Both the position numbers and the translations under genes were made by a program. From JAGQSZ01 sp049647585 (GTDB lineage Bacteria; Actinomycetota; Acidimicrobiia; Acidimicrobiales; Microtrichaceae), in contig JBARXY010000001.1 in the NCBI GenBank assembly GCA_049647585.1, forward strand, positions 62,001 to 126,000: DNA of 64,000 nucleotides, in the 5' to 3' direction. Below the pieces are notes generated by a model that searched no databases, had not been told where the DNA came from, and saw nothing but the letters and a program-made list of their open reading frames with translations. Positions 7,682 to 17,505 of the stretch are shown one piece after another; within the stretch, counting starts at the first letter, position 1, and every line of letters starts with the position of its first letter.

Positions 7682-10600
7682 CTAGGCGGTGGAACAGACC
7701 GACGGATCCGCGACGCCTGCGGGACAACTACGCCAGTCCTGGACGGTCACGCGCTGACCGGGAGCCCAGGTGCCGGCCGAGGCCGGGGACGTGCTGACGT
7801 CGAAGAACAGGACCTTGGCTGTGGCGATCACAGAACCGGTGTTGGAACCCAGCCGCACGATCAGGTCGACCTGCCGCTCGGTGGGTTTGGCCGGCTTGCA
7901 GCAGACCACCCCGACCTTGCCCGAGCCCGAACTGTTGATGCTGTTGACGGTCATGGCGTAGGTGCCGGTTCCCGAGAACAACGGGTTGACGCTGACAGAA
8001 CCCGCAGAGGGCAGATCGGCTATGCCAATGGCAGCCGGCCCGTCCCAGTGGATGTCGAGGTCTGCCCGAGGAACCGAGAACTGTCCATTGGCGCTGAACA
8101 CCGCGTCGTTGGGAGTCCCGGCATCGTTGTTGGACGTCACCAAGAACGGGGAGGTCGGCCCCTGGTAGGTATCAGCAGAACTCGGCTGCCCATCCGGCCC
8201 GTTGACCGCCGACGTTGTCGACACACTCACGTGGTCGATGTAGGTGCCCCAACCCGAGCAGTCCCTGAATCCGAACCAGGTGAGGACCACGCTGCAGTCG
8301 CCGCTCTTGCTGAGCGTGCTGTTGACCAGTAGCGATGCGCCGACCAGTTGGGAAGCCTGGGTGACCTGCGTGTTGCAGTTGCCTCCCATGGTCGCCGGTT
8401 TGGTCAGGTCATAGGCCTGTGGCACCGGGCCGTATCTGGATATCCCGCCGGGAACACCCCGGTACTGGGCTGAACACAGGACGCTTCCGTTGGGTCGCTT
8501 CAAGGTCAGAGTTGTCGAGGACCCACCCAGGTTTACGTTCTCGGCATAACCGGTGACCACGACGTACATCGACTTGAGCGTGGTTCCGGTCGCAGCGGTT
8601 CCGGTCAGGTCGGGTGAAGAGAGATCCTGGAAGTTCGACAGTTCGAGAACTGCGGTCGTACTCCCCTGGCACAACAGCCAGGGGAAGAACCAGCCGTCGC
8701 AGTTGACTCTTCGCTTGGCGAACGTGTTGTCGAGTTTGGCTGCGTTGCCGGCGTTCTCGTAGGCCGATCCTCCGGAGTAGCCGACAGTTTCTGGAGTCGG
8801 GGTCCAAGGCACCCGAATCCCCATGTAGTCGACCTGCAACGAGGCGCTTTCTGTCCAGCAGATGATCGTGCAGGTCGGCTGGAGGTAGAAGTACGCACTG
8901 ATCGTCGCACCCACCAGTTGGGAACGGGACTTGATCAGGTTGTGGCAACTACCCGACGGGTTCATCAACTCATATGCGTACAGCTCGAAATCGTCTGGCA
9001 GCGGAGAGTACGTCATGGTGCACTGTCCGCCACCCCTCTCGGCGCTCGGACGCACCACGAAGCGGACGTTTGCGCCACGGGCGTTGGACGAGAACGCCTT
9101 GGCGCTCACCAGGACCTGGAGAGAAGCGACCGGCGAACTGCCGGCGTCATCGTCGGCGCCCAAGCCGCTGATTGTGAGCTCACGGGGGCCTGAGCATTCG
9201 GCTCCGTCGATCCAGCCCTGGATAAGCGGAGACCAGCACGGCCAGAATGCCTGTGAAACCTGACCGTCACCCAGAACCAGTGAACCGTTGGGGTTGGTGA
9301 CGAAGTCGCCTCCGACACCGGTGCTGTCGGACGGGGCGGCGACCCAGCCGAGGTTGGCTCCAGAACTCTGCCAGACGGTCTGTCGACCCTCTTGGGTCTG
9401 AGCACCACACATCGCCACACGGCCACGCTTGTGACGAATCGACGTCCGGGGCGACAGCGTGAGTACCACTCCATCGGCGTCTGGATCGCAGGCGTTCGGG
9501 AAACTCGCTGCGGTGAGTGGGCTCTCGACCGGTTCGCCGAACACGATTTTGGCGGCGGGGTCGTTGATGACCAGAGCGTTGCGTTCTGCATCGTTGCTCG
9601 CCGATGCCGGAGCGACGTCCATCCAATACTGACCTGGTTCAAAGATCCAGGTCCGCCCGGGACAAGACCCTGCACCGGACCCGGCCCACATTGCCTTGAT
9701 CTTGGCGGTCTCGAGACGGTTGTAGGAACCCGCCTGGAAATAGGCTGTTCCACCTGAGGCGGGACACGAGGGAGCGGTTCGGGCGTAGAAGGTGATCTCG
9801 TCCGGGGTCCACAAGGTCGGCTGGGAACTAACGCTCGGCGCCCCCGGTGACACTCCGCTGGTCTGCCAGTTGGTGTTGAGCGTGTTGCGGGCGTCGCCGG
9901 ACTTCCCGGACTGGTCACAGGCCATCGAGCTGCCGGTCCTGATTGCAGCGCCCCAGATCTGCCAGGTGGAGTTGACAGGCTGAAGCAGTCCGCACGAGTT
10001 GGAAAGTTCGGCCGAGTTGTAGACCTCGGTGCCGGTCTCCTGGGTTGCAGTGCCGTTGAGCAAACCTGGCAGACCCTGCCAGTAGCTGCCGCTCACGTTG
10101 ATGGCAGAATCGAACCCATCGGGCTTGGTCAGAACCGGATCGCGCAGTGCTGCGGCTCCCTGGCTCACCTCTAGACCAGAGGTGAAGGAAAGCGGCTCGG
10201 GACCACGGTGCAGCAAGGTCGGGTTGTAAGCGTTGATTCCCGCTTGGGCCGCGGCGTAGGACTCGACCCCGGACGACTCGGGATTGTCGACGATGGTGCT
10301 CGACCACGGCCACGTCGCCTTCCATTTGGAAGCCATATCGCCACGATTGGTCTCGCCGATGACCCGAACCAGGTCACGTGAGTCGGTACCTACAAGTCCG
10401 CCTGTAACCGACCCGTCGGTTGCTGCCGACTCCTCGGGAGTAACCGGAACGCACTGGACGACGACCTTGACCTCAGGCGTACCGACCTTGAAATCTCGGC
10501 CGGACGAACAGTCAGGGTTGTCGACCACTTCACCAGTGTCGGTCAACTTGTAAGGAAAGCCGAGGTTGCCCGTTGGGTCCCTGGCGATCTCGTTGATCGA

Positions 10601-10882
10601 CGTCTGCAGGGCGGCGTCCGCCGCTCTTGCCCGGTTGTCGCGGATCGACTGATCGCCCGAGAAGACAGCCGTCGAGAACGAGAGCCCTACGAGGGCCACG
10701 ACCAGCAGTGAAGTGAGCAGCAGAACGAACAGCACAACCATGAGGGCGAAGCCCTTCTGGTTGTTACGTCCGCGACGACGCTGAACCCTGGCCAGCGGAC
10801 CAACGGTCCAGTGCTGACCAAATGTCTTCTGTCGCCTCGCCCGAGACTGTCCGTGGTTACGCATCGCCATTCCGCCGATCAT
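7682..10882 (-). CDS. Giant PilX/GspK-like minor pilin
   Basis: This 1066-aa protein has a long basic leader, then KG|FALMVVLFVLLLTSLLVVALV: a type III prepilin signal in which mature residue 5 is Val rather than Glu, the exception typical of PilX/GspK-type tip pilins. The ectodomain of about 1000 residues is Gly/Ser/Thr-rich with many Cys (for example VGVVCCKPAKPTER). It contains at least two related beta-rich modules (GSCHNLIKSRSQLVGATI and GGNCNTQVTQASQLVGAS). Its C-terminal third is paralogous to the truncated protein at 2-1525. The ATG overlaps the stop of the upstream PilW-like gene (ATGA). Last gene of the pilB operon. Likely an adhesive tip subunit; ligand unknown. Confidence 0.82.
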   Translation of the reverse strand: MIGGMAMRNHGQSRARRQKTFGQHWTVGPLARVQRRRGRNNQKGFALMVVLFVLLLTSLLVVALVGLSFSTAVFSGDQSIRDNRARAADAALQTSINEIARDPTGNLGFPYKLTDTGEVVDNPDCSSGRDFKVGTPEVKVVVQCVPVTPEESAATDGSVTGGLVGTDSRDLVRVIGETNRGDMASKWKATWPWSSTIVDNPESSGVESYAAAQAGINAYNPTLLHRGPEPLSFTSGLEVSQGAAALRDPVLTKPDGFDSAINVSGSYWQGLPGLLNGTATQETGTEVYNSAELSNSCGLLQPVNSTWQIWGAAIRTGSSMACDQSGKSGDARNTLNTNWQTSGVSPGAPSVSSQPTLWTPDEITFYARTAPSCPASGGTAYFQAGSYNRLETAKIKAMWAGSGAGSCPGRTWIFEPGQYWMDVAPASASNDAERNALVINDPAAKIVFGEPVESPLTAASFPNACDPDADGVVLTLSPRTSIRHKRGRVAMCGAQTQEGRQTVWQSSGANLGWVAAPSDSTGVGGDFVTNPNGSLVLGDGQVSQAFWPCWSPLIQGWIDGAECSGPRELTISGLGADDDAGSSPVASLQVLVSAKAFSSNARGANVRFVVRPSAERGGGQCTMTYSPLPDDFELYAYELMNPSGSCHNLIKSRSQLVGATISAYFYLQPTCTIICWTESASLQVDYMGIRVPWTPTPETVGYSGGSAYENAGNAAKLDNTFAKRRVNCDGWFFPWLLCQGSTTAVLELSNFQDLSSPDLTGTAATGTTLKSMYVVVTGYAENVNLGGSSTTLTLKRPNGSVLCSAQYRGVPGGISRYGPVPQAYDLTKPATMGGNCNTQVTQASQLVGASLLVNSTLSKSGDCSVVLTWFGFRDCSGWGTYIDHVSVSTTSAVNGPDGQPSSADTYQGPTSPFLVTSNNDAGTPNDAVFSANGQFSVPRADLDIHWDGPAAIGIADLPSAGSVSVNPLFSGTGTYAMTVNSINSSGSGKVGVVCCKPAKPTERQVDLIVRLGSNTGSVIATAKVLFFDVSTSPASAGTWAPGQRVTVQDWRSCPAGVADPSVCSTA

Positions 10883-13800
10883 CCTCGGAACTCAATGTAG
10901 TTGGACCGATCCGACCACTCATTGGAGCCGTAGTTCCTGGACTGGACATAGACCCTGAACACTTGGTTATCGAACCAGTCGCAGTCCCAGGGCTCGGAGA
11001 AGTTCAGCGAACCCGTATTGGTCTGAGCAGTGATGGTCTTGTTGTCATTGCTGCCGCAGCCGCCGGTGTGTTCAGAGAACAGCTTGTACTCGACTGCGCC
11101 AGGGACCTGGGTCCAGGTGAAGTTCTTGCCGGAGCCAACTTGTTCGAGCACCGGAGCCGGAGTCGAACCGCGTACCCAGACGCTCTGCTCAGTTGTAGTC
11201 GACCTGTTGCTGTTGTCTGTAACGGTCAAGCGGATCGTCCAGTAGCCGACCGGCAACGTCCTGGTCACCTCGACACCACTGGCCAGATCTGACGGGTTCG
11301 ACAACCGCGTGTCGAAGTCCCAGTCGTAGGAGACGATCCAACCATCGGGGTCATGTGAATCACTGGCGTTGACCGTGACCGGACCACCGTAAATGCTCTG
11401 TTGTGTGTAGTAGAACGACGCAACCGGAGCCTGGTTGGTTGTGACCGTGATCGGAACGTTCACGGTCGCAGTAGCACCGTTGTTGTCGGTCACGGTCAGA
11501 ACCGCGGTGACGGTACGGGCCGAGCCCGAGTACGTGTGCCGCACCGTGGGATTGGCACTCGGAGTCGTTGCTGGCGATCCATCGCCGAAGTTCCACGAGT
11601 ACTTCGCAATGGTTCCATCCGGATCGAAGGACCCGTTGTCGGTGAACTCGATCTCCAAAGGAGGCGGGCCAGACGGTGCACCGCCGACCACGCCATTGAA
11701 GACTCGCTGAGCGGAAGCCTTTGCGGTCGGCGTCTGGTTGATGAGCGTGATGTTTCGTTGCGCGATGGTCTGGAAACCCAGGTTGTCGGTCACGATCAAC
11801 ATCACGGTGAACGGACCCAAACCGCCCGAAGCGCTATAGGTGTGCTTCGGGGAGGGACCGGTGGCGTTGGTTCCGTCGCCGAAGTCCCAGTAGTAGTTGT
11901 CGATCGTGCCGTCCGGGTCATTGGACCCTGTCGAGGTGAACTGGAACTCGATGCCTCGGGTGATTCCATCGGTCGGTCCCATCACAGCGACGGGCGACTG
12001 GTTGATGGTGACGAAGATCATGGTCGAGGCGACCGAACCGTCGTTGTCGGTGACCGTGAGCGTTACCGGCCACGTCCCGTACTTGTCGTAGCTCTTGGGC
12101 GCAGGTTCCACTCCGCTGTCGGATGTCTGGTCACCGAAGTCCCATTCATAGGAAACGATCGTCCCGTCCGGATCGACACTGGCGTCGCCGTAGAACTGGA
12201 CTGGCTGGTTCAGGCCGATGACTACTCCGTGAGTTGGATCACTGGGAGTAGCGAGGATCTTCGGGATCGGGTCGGCGTTGCCGACGTGGACCGTGAAGGT
12301 GTACGACGACTGTCCGCCGTCGTTATCGACGACCGTCAGAACAACCTCGTAGTCGCCGATGGCCAGGCTGGCGTCGTAGGTGTGCGTCGTATTGCGACCA
12401 CTACCGATATATCCGTCACCGAAGGCCCACTGATAAAGGACGATCGTGCCGTCCTCGTCATAGGTCGAAGAGGCATCGAAGGAAACCTCCATCTCACGCC
12501 TGACGTCGGACGGCGAGTACGTGGCGGACACGTGTGGCGGACGATTGACCTTGACCTCGACGGTTGCGGTTGCGGTTGCGCCGTCGTTGTCAGTGACTGT
12601 CAGGGTGACTTCATAGGTGCCAAAGTCGGCGAAGGTGTGACTAACCGGAGTACCGGTTCCGGTGGTGCCGTCGTTGAAGTCCCAGTCGTAGGAGACGATC
12701 GTGCCGTCAGGGTCCTGGGAAAGCTCAGCGAAGAAGTCGGTGGTGTACGGGGCGTCACCAACGTTGAACACTGCGGGGCTCGGGAACGTCTGGATCGACG
12801 CGATCGGCACCTGGTTGATGAGGATCTGTCGGACCATGACGTCGGTAGCACCGTTGTTGTCGGTGACCGTCAGCGTGGCCGTGAATGTTCCATAGGTGGC
12901 GTAGACATGGGTGGTGGTCTTGCCTGTACCGGTGGTGCCGTCTCCGAAGTCCCATGCATAGGTGACGATCTGGCCGTCAGGATCATCGGAGCCGGAGGCG
13001 TCAAAGCCGATGGTCGCCGGAGCGCCGTCGCCGCGGCCGTTGGCGGGGTCCGTCACGAAGGATGCAGTCGGGTCGACGTTGGGGGCGACCGTCAAGGTGC
13101 GGGTGTCAGAGTCTGTCCGACCATCGTTGTCGGTAACCACCAAGGTCACCGTGTAATCGCCGTTGGCGGCGTAGATGTGGACCGGCGACTGCTCGGTCGA
13201 GGTCTGACCGTCGCCGAAGTCCCAGGCGTAGGTGGAGATGGTTCCATCTGGGTCGGTCGAGCCGGAGCCGTCGAAGTGGAAATCCAGACCCAGCTTGGGA
13301 TCAAGGACATCCGGTCCGATCTTGGCTGTCGGTGCCTGATTGGCCCGTACGGCAACGGGTGCGGATTTGGTTTTGACGCCTTGGTTGTCCGTGACCTCGA
13401 GTGTCACGTTGTAACTACCCGGTGCGGCGTATGTCTTGCTCGGAGCAGCGTCTGTCGAGGACGTTCCATCGCCGAAGTCCCATAGATAGGAAATGATTGT
13501 TCCGTCGGGGTCAACGGAGTAGGGCGAGCCGCCGTTGAACTGGATCGTGTAAGGCTCGGCGTTCAGTACCGGAGGGTTGGGCGTGGTCGTGAACCCGGCA
13601 ACCGGCGGCCTGTTGATGTAGACGGGGAACAGAGCGCTCGCGCTCTGGCCGTCGTTGTCAGCAACCGTCAGCACCAAGTTCTTCGACCCGGTGTGGGTGA
13701 AGGTGTAGCTAAGTAGGGTGTCGCCGTCGGTCCACGGAACCGACTTGACGTTCGTCCCATCTATCGACCACTGGATACGACCGACCAAGGTTCCGTCAGG

Positions 13801-16800
13801 GTCACTCGAGTTGGAAGCATCGAAGACAACGGTGCATGGCGGTTTGGCACCGCACGGGTAACCGCTTACGACCGAGATGACGGGAAGCGGGGCGTGGTTA
13901 ACGCGGATCTTGACTGTCTTGGTGTCCGTCAGGCCGGAGTTGTCGGTGACGGTCAGCTTGACCATGTAGGTTCCGTACTCGGTGAACGAGTGCGAGACCG
14001 TGGGTGTCGTGCCGTGGGCAGTTCCGTCATCGAAGTCCCAGTCGTAGGAAACGATGTTGCCGTCGGGGTCGAAGGACCCGGTGCCGTTGAACTGCACGAG
14101 GAACGGTTTGTTCGGTGACTGGACGACGTTTGCGCCGTTCGGGCCCGGGGTGGTCACGATGTTCGCGGTAGGAGGCGAGTTCGAAATGACGATCTGACGG
14201 CTCACGACGTCGGACTGATAACCCGGAACGTTGTTGTCCTGAACCTTCAGGGTGACCGTGTAGGTGCCGTTGGTGGTCCAGGTGTGGCTGGGCTTGCTGT
14301 CGGTGCTCGTCCCGCCGTCGCCGAAGTTCCACAGGTAGGCGCTGATGGTTCCATCGGGGTCATATGAGGACAACCCGTCGAAGTTGACTGGAACGCCATT
14401 GCCGCCGAGCAGCGGCGACGGCGTCGATGGCTTGATCACGGCCACTGGCTTCTGGTTGACCTTGACCGTCACCTCGGCATACGCCGAGCTACCCAGGTTG
14501 TCCACGACCGTCAGTCGGACAACGAAAGTTCCGAAGTCGTTGAAGGTGTGGGACAGCGTGCCGAGAGGTCCGCTCGCCTGGGTCACAGTCGGCGTTCCGT
14601 CGCCGAAGTTCCAGGTGTATTGGGCGATCGACCCGTCGGGATCGAAGGTTCCAGCAGGATCGAAGGACCACGTGGCGGGCTTGACGTTCTGACCTGCGAC
14701 GATGCCACCCGTGGGGGTTGGTTTGAGCTTGACGATGGGCAGCTTGTTGATACCAACGAGAGCCACCACCGTCTTGGTGTCCTGGCCCCCCTGGTTGTCG
14801 TCGACGGTCAGCGTGACTGTGAACTGATCGCGAGTCGTGAAGGTGTGGTCGATCACCGGATTGGTCAACCAGCCGGTCACCGTTCCGTCGCCGAAGTCCC
14901 ACATGTAACGCATGTTGGTCTCGGCTCCACCATCGGGGTCGGTCGATGTCGAAGCGTCGAAGGTCACCTTGAGCGGCGGGTCGAGCTTTGTCGGCGGCGC
15001 CGGGTCGGTGGTGAACCTGGCGATCGGCGCCTGGTTCACCTTGATGGTGCGGACATCGGTCGCAGTCGCCCCGTTGTTGTCCGTGACCTTCAGCTTTAGA
15101 TCGTATTTGCCCCGAGCCGGATACTCGTGGGTGAAGGAGGGACCAGTTGCGGTCGTACCGTCACCGAAATCCCATTCATACGAGACGATGGTGCCGTCCG
15201 GATCATACGAGGTTGGCAGCGCCGAGGAACTGAGGATGTACGGAGCGGCGCCGTTGACGTATGGGGTTCCCAGGTTGATTACTGCGACCGGCGGCTGGTT
15301 GACAACGTTGACGTACAGCTGGACCGTGGCGACTCCGCCGTCCTGATCGGTTGCGGTCAGCTTGACCAGGTAGGTGCCGACATCTTGATAGGTCTGGCCC
15401 GGTGTGTGACCGGTTCCGGTGTTGCCGTCGCCGAAGTCCCAGGTGTAGGAGTTCGCCAAGAAGCCGGTTTCGGGGTCACCGTCCGGGTCGGACGAACCTG
15501 TCGCCAGGAAGGTCGCTTCCTTCTTTCGATAGACCGGTGACTCGAGGATCCCGATTACCGGTACCGGGGCACGGTTGACCTTGACCGGGATAGAGAGCGA
15601 CGTGGACGTACCGTCGTTGTCCGTGACGGTCAGTTTGACCGGGAACGAGGTCCCGAGAGCAGGCCTGGGATCCCAGGTATGGGATCTGACTACGCCCTGG
15701 TCCAAGTTGCCGTTGGCAGTCGTGAATTCATCAATGGTCCCGTCGCCCCAGTCCCACTTGTAGCCGACCAACTCGCCGTCGGGGTCAGAGGAGCCAGAGG
15801 CGTCGAACTCGCACGTGGCGGGCTGGCCCACGTTGATGACACAACGGGCCGGGTTTGCAGAAGCGATGGGTCGGTTGTTTACAACGACTTCGATGGTGCG
15901 GATCGTTCGGCCGGCGTCATTGTCGGTCACCTCGAGCGAAACGGTGTAGACGCCGTTCTGGTTGAACGTGAAGCCGAGCGTCCTGCCATTGCCCAGCGTT
16001 CTGGGATCGGCGTACGGAAGAGCGCTTCCCTTGCGGCGGATATCCCACTTGTAGTTACCCGGAGGGACGTTGCCGTCAAGGTCGGTTGCGCCGAGGGCGC
16101 CACTGTCGGGCGTGATCGCCCGAAGTTGGACCGTGATCGGGAAGTCGTTGACGCGGATGCACTTGCCTGCAGCCGGGTTGGTCTCGTCACAATCAACCGG
16201 GATGAAGGGCGCTGCGGAGGAAAGTTCGACCTTCGGTGGGTTGTTGACCACATTGACCGGAATGTTGACCGACGACGAGAGCGGCTCGTCCGGATCCTCG
16301 TCGCTGACCGTCAGAGAAGCGGGTGGGTTGAGCGCTCCGAGGAACGTTCCCGTGTAGGTGTGGAAGGGATCGGGATCGGTCGCAGTGACCCCATCACCGA
16401 AGTCCCACAAGAAGCTGAGCGACGTGCCCGCAACATCACCGTCGGGGTCAACTGACCTACTTCCCATGAACTGCACCGCCTGCTGGCGGAACGCGGTGAC
16501 CGGGTTGGGGGTGGCTACCGCTTCTGGGCGGGCGTTCTTGACCGTGACGGTGGTGGTGATGGACTTGGTGCCACCAGAGGCATTACTGACTGCCAGGGAG
16601 ACCTGGAAGGTCCCGACCTGATCGAAGGTATGGGTGACTCGACCGTTTGGAACCAACGGAGTGCCGTCGCCGAAGTCCCAGGCCCAACCTGTGACGCCGC
16701 CCGGATCACGGTCGCTGGACAGCGTGCCGTCGAAATTGATCGTCAGGGACCGGTACCCAACCGCGGGGCAGGCCGGACTACATGCGATGACGGGGATGGG

Positions 16801-17505
16801 CCGACTGCCGGGCGTGGGGTCCGGCTCCGGATCCACCTGCCGGGTCGCGCGCAGCGTCACCGGCGATCCGTAGACGCCCTGGAGCGTCATAGCCACTTCG
16901 CCGCACTCGTCAATCTCTGGAGAGCTGGAGCCATCGATCGTGACCGGGTTGGCGAACTTCTTCCGGGGCTTGCACTTGACGATCACGTTTCCGACCAACT
17001 GGTCGGCAACGATCGTTTCGTCGACGACGGTCTCGTTCTCGTGAACAGTCGCGGTGGCCGGATCGTCCGGCACGCAGGTACGCCGGACCAGTTCGAAGAG
17101 GTCCTGACCCGTTCCAGAGTCGACCGCCTGAACTCCAGTGACGGAGTCGATCTTTTCTCTCCGGTGGTAGGTCACCATTTCGGGGCTGGCCCGATTGAAT
17201 TCGAGGCGAAGGAGCGCCGGATCGGAGCCGGTACCACAGAAGCCGCCGACCGGAACCGGCGCAGCTCCCGAGATCGACCGGGCGACGTCGGGCGTGAAGA
17301 AATGATTCAGCTGGGCGAAGGCAGCGGTGTCCGCGTCGACGTCCTCGTTGGCCTGACGGCCGAGCGCGGTTATGGACCACGCCATGACCGGCACCAGGAC
17401 CATGCCTGTAATACCGATGACGAGCAACAGCTCCATGAGGGTGAAGCCAGATTCAGACCGACCACGTCTGCCTAGGCGCTGTTTGAGACGGGCTAGTCCT
17501 ACCAT
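10879..17505 (-). CDS. PilW-like prepilin fused to about 20 PKD-type repeats
   Basis: The 2208-aa product opens with a basic leader and SESG|FTLMELLLVIGITGMVLV, a type III prepilin signal with Glu5, then about 200 residues of PilW-like pilin body. The rest is a tandem array of roughly 90-residue PKD-type domains. I count about 18 with a recognisable W-D/N/A-F-G/D-D core (WDFGDGT and variants) plus two degenerate ones (KWDIRRKGS, QWSIDGTN). A Fn3-like C-terminal module ends EWSDRSNYIEFRG. PKD domains are extracellular beta-sandwich spacers and protein- or glycan-binding modules. If assembled, this pilin would extend a long flexible arm from the pilus tip. It overlaps the PilV-like stop upstream and the PilX-like start downstream. 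Confidence 0.88.
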   Translation of the reverse strand: MVGLARLKQRLGRRGRSESGFTLMELLLVIGITGMVLVPVMAWSITALGRQANEDVDADTAAFAQLNHFFTPDVARSISGAAPVPVGGFCGTGSDPALLRLEFNRASPEMVTYHRREKIDSVTGVQAVDSGTGQDLFELVRRTCVPDDPATATVHENETVVDETIVADQLVGNVIVKCKPRKKFANPVTIDGSSSPEIDECGEVAMTLQGVYGSPVTLRATRQVDPEPDPTPGSRPIPVIACSPACPAVGYRSLTINFDGTLSSDRDPGGVTGWAWDFGDGTPLVPNGRVTHTFDQVGTFQVSLAVSNASGGTKSITTTVTVKNARPEAVATPNPVTAFRQQAVQFMGSRSVDPDGDVAGTSLSFLWDFGDGVTATDPDPFHTYTGTFLGALNPPASLTVSDEDPDEPLSSSVNIPVNVVNNPPKVELSSAAPFIPVDCDETNPAAGKCIRVNDFPITVQLRAITPDSGALGATDLDGNVPPGNYKWDIRRKGSALPYADPRTLGNGRTLGFTFNQNGVYTVSLEVTDNDAGRTIRTIEVVVNNRPIASANPARCVINVGQPATCEFDASGSSDPDGELVGYKWDWGDGTIDEFTTANGNLDQGVVRSHTWDPRPALGTSFPVKLTVTDNDGTSTSLSIPVKVNRAPVPVIGILESPVYRKKEATFLATGSSDPDGDPETGFLANSYTWDFGDGNTGTGHTPGQTYQDVGTYLVKLTATDQDGGVATVQLYVNVVNQPPVAVINLGTPYVNGAAPYILSSSALPTSYDPDGTIVSYEWDFGDGTTATGPSFTHEYPARGKYDLKLKVTDNNGATATDVRTIKVNQAPIARFTTDPAPPTKLDPPLKVTFDASTSTDPDGGAETNMRYMWDFGDGTVTGWLTNPVIDHTFTTRDQFTVTLTVDDNQGGQDTKTVVALVGINKLPIVKLKPTPTGGIVAGQNVKPATWSFDPAGTFDPDGSIAQYTWNFGDGTPTVTQASGPLGTLSHTFNDFGTFVVRLTVVDNLGSSAYAEVTVKVNQKPVAVIKPSTPSPLLGGNGVPVNFDGLSSYDPDGTISAYLWNFGDGGTSTDSKPSHTWTTNGTYTVTLKVQDNNVPGYQSDVVSRQIVISNSPPTANIVTTPGPNGANVVQSPNKPFLVQFNGTGSFDPDGNIVSYDWDFDDGTAHGTTPTVSHSFTEYGTYMVKLTVTDNSGLTDTKTVKIRVNHAPLPVISVVSGYPCGAKPPCTVVFDASNSSDPDGTLVGRIQWSIDGTNVKSVPWTDGDTLLSYTFTHTGSKNLVLTVADNDGQSASALFPVYINRPPVAGFTTTPNPPVLNAEPYTIQFNGGSPYSVDPDGTIISYLWDFGDGTSSTDAAPSKTYAAPGSYNVTLEVTDNQGVKTKSAPVAVRANQAPTAKIGPDVLDPKLGLDFHFDGSGSTDPDGTISTYAWDFGDGQTSTEQSPVHIYAANGDYTVTLVVTDNDGRTDSDTRTLTVAPNVDPTASFVTDPANGRGDGAPATIGFDASGSDDPDGQIVTYAWDFGDGTTGTGKTTTHVYATYGTFTATLTVTDNNGATDVMVRQILINQVPIASIQTFPSPAVFNVGDAPYTTDFFAELSQDPDGTIVSYDWDFNDGTTGTGTPVSHTFADFGTYEVTLTVTDNDGATATATVEVKVNRPPHVSATYSPSDVRREMEVSFDASSTYDEDGTIVLYQWAFGDGYIGSGRNTTHTYDASLAIGDYEVVLTVVDNDGGQSSYTFTVHVGNADPIPKILATPSDPTHGVVIGLNQPVQFYGDASVDPDGTIVSYEWDFGDQTSDSGVEPAPKSYDKYGTWPVTLTVTDNDGSVASTMIFVTINQSPVAVMGPTDGITRGIEFQFTSTGSNDPDGTIDNYYWDFGDGTNATGPSPKHTYSASGGLGPFTVMLIVTDNLGFQTIAQRNITLINQTPTAKASAQRVFNGVVGGAPSGPPPLEIEFTDNGSFDPDGTIAKYSWNFGDGSPATTPSANPTVRHTYSGSARTVTAVLTVTDNNGATATVNVPITVTTNQAPVASFYYTQQSIYGGPVTVNASDSHDPDGWIVSYDWDFDTRLSNPSDLASGVEVTRTLPVGYWTIRLTVTDNSNRSTTTEQSVWVRGSTPAPVLEQVGSGKNFTWTQVPGAVEYKLFSEHTGGCGSNDNKTITAQTNTGSLNFSEPWDCDWFDNQVFRVYVQSRNYGSNEWSDRSNYIEFRG
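11170..16800 (-). repeat. PKD-domain coding repeat array
   Basis: About 20 diverged units of roughly 270 bp. Recurrent plus-strand words are GTCGCCGAAGTCCCA (WDFGDG) and GTCGTTGTCGGTGACC (VTDNDG). Units differ by many substitutions, so the array is old, though some neighbouring units may recombine and can confuse short-read assembly. Confidence 0.85.

Noticed and set aside
11401..13485. Long plus-strand open frame (694 codons) opposite the PKD array
   Set aside because: It is the antisense of the repeat-encoding high-GC gene; it has repeats that mirror the PKD units, no domain motif and no ribosome site.
11170..16800. Regularly spaced repeats as a possible CRISPR array
   Set aside because: Units are about 270 bp, diverged and in frame, and encode PKD domains; no short identical repeats with unique spacers.
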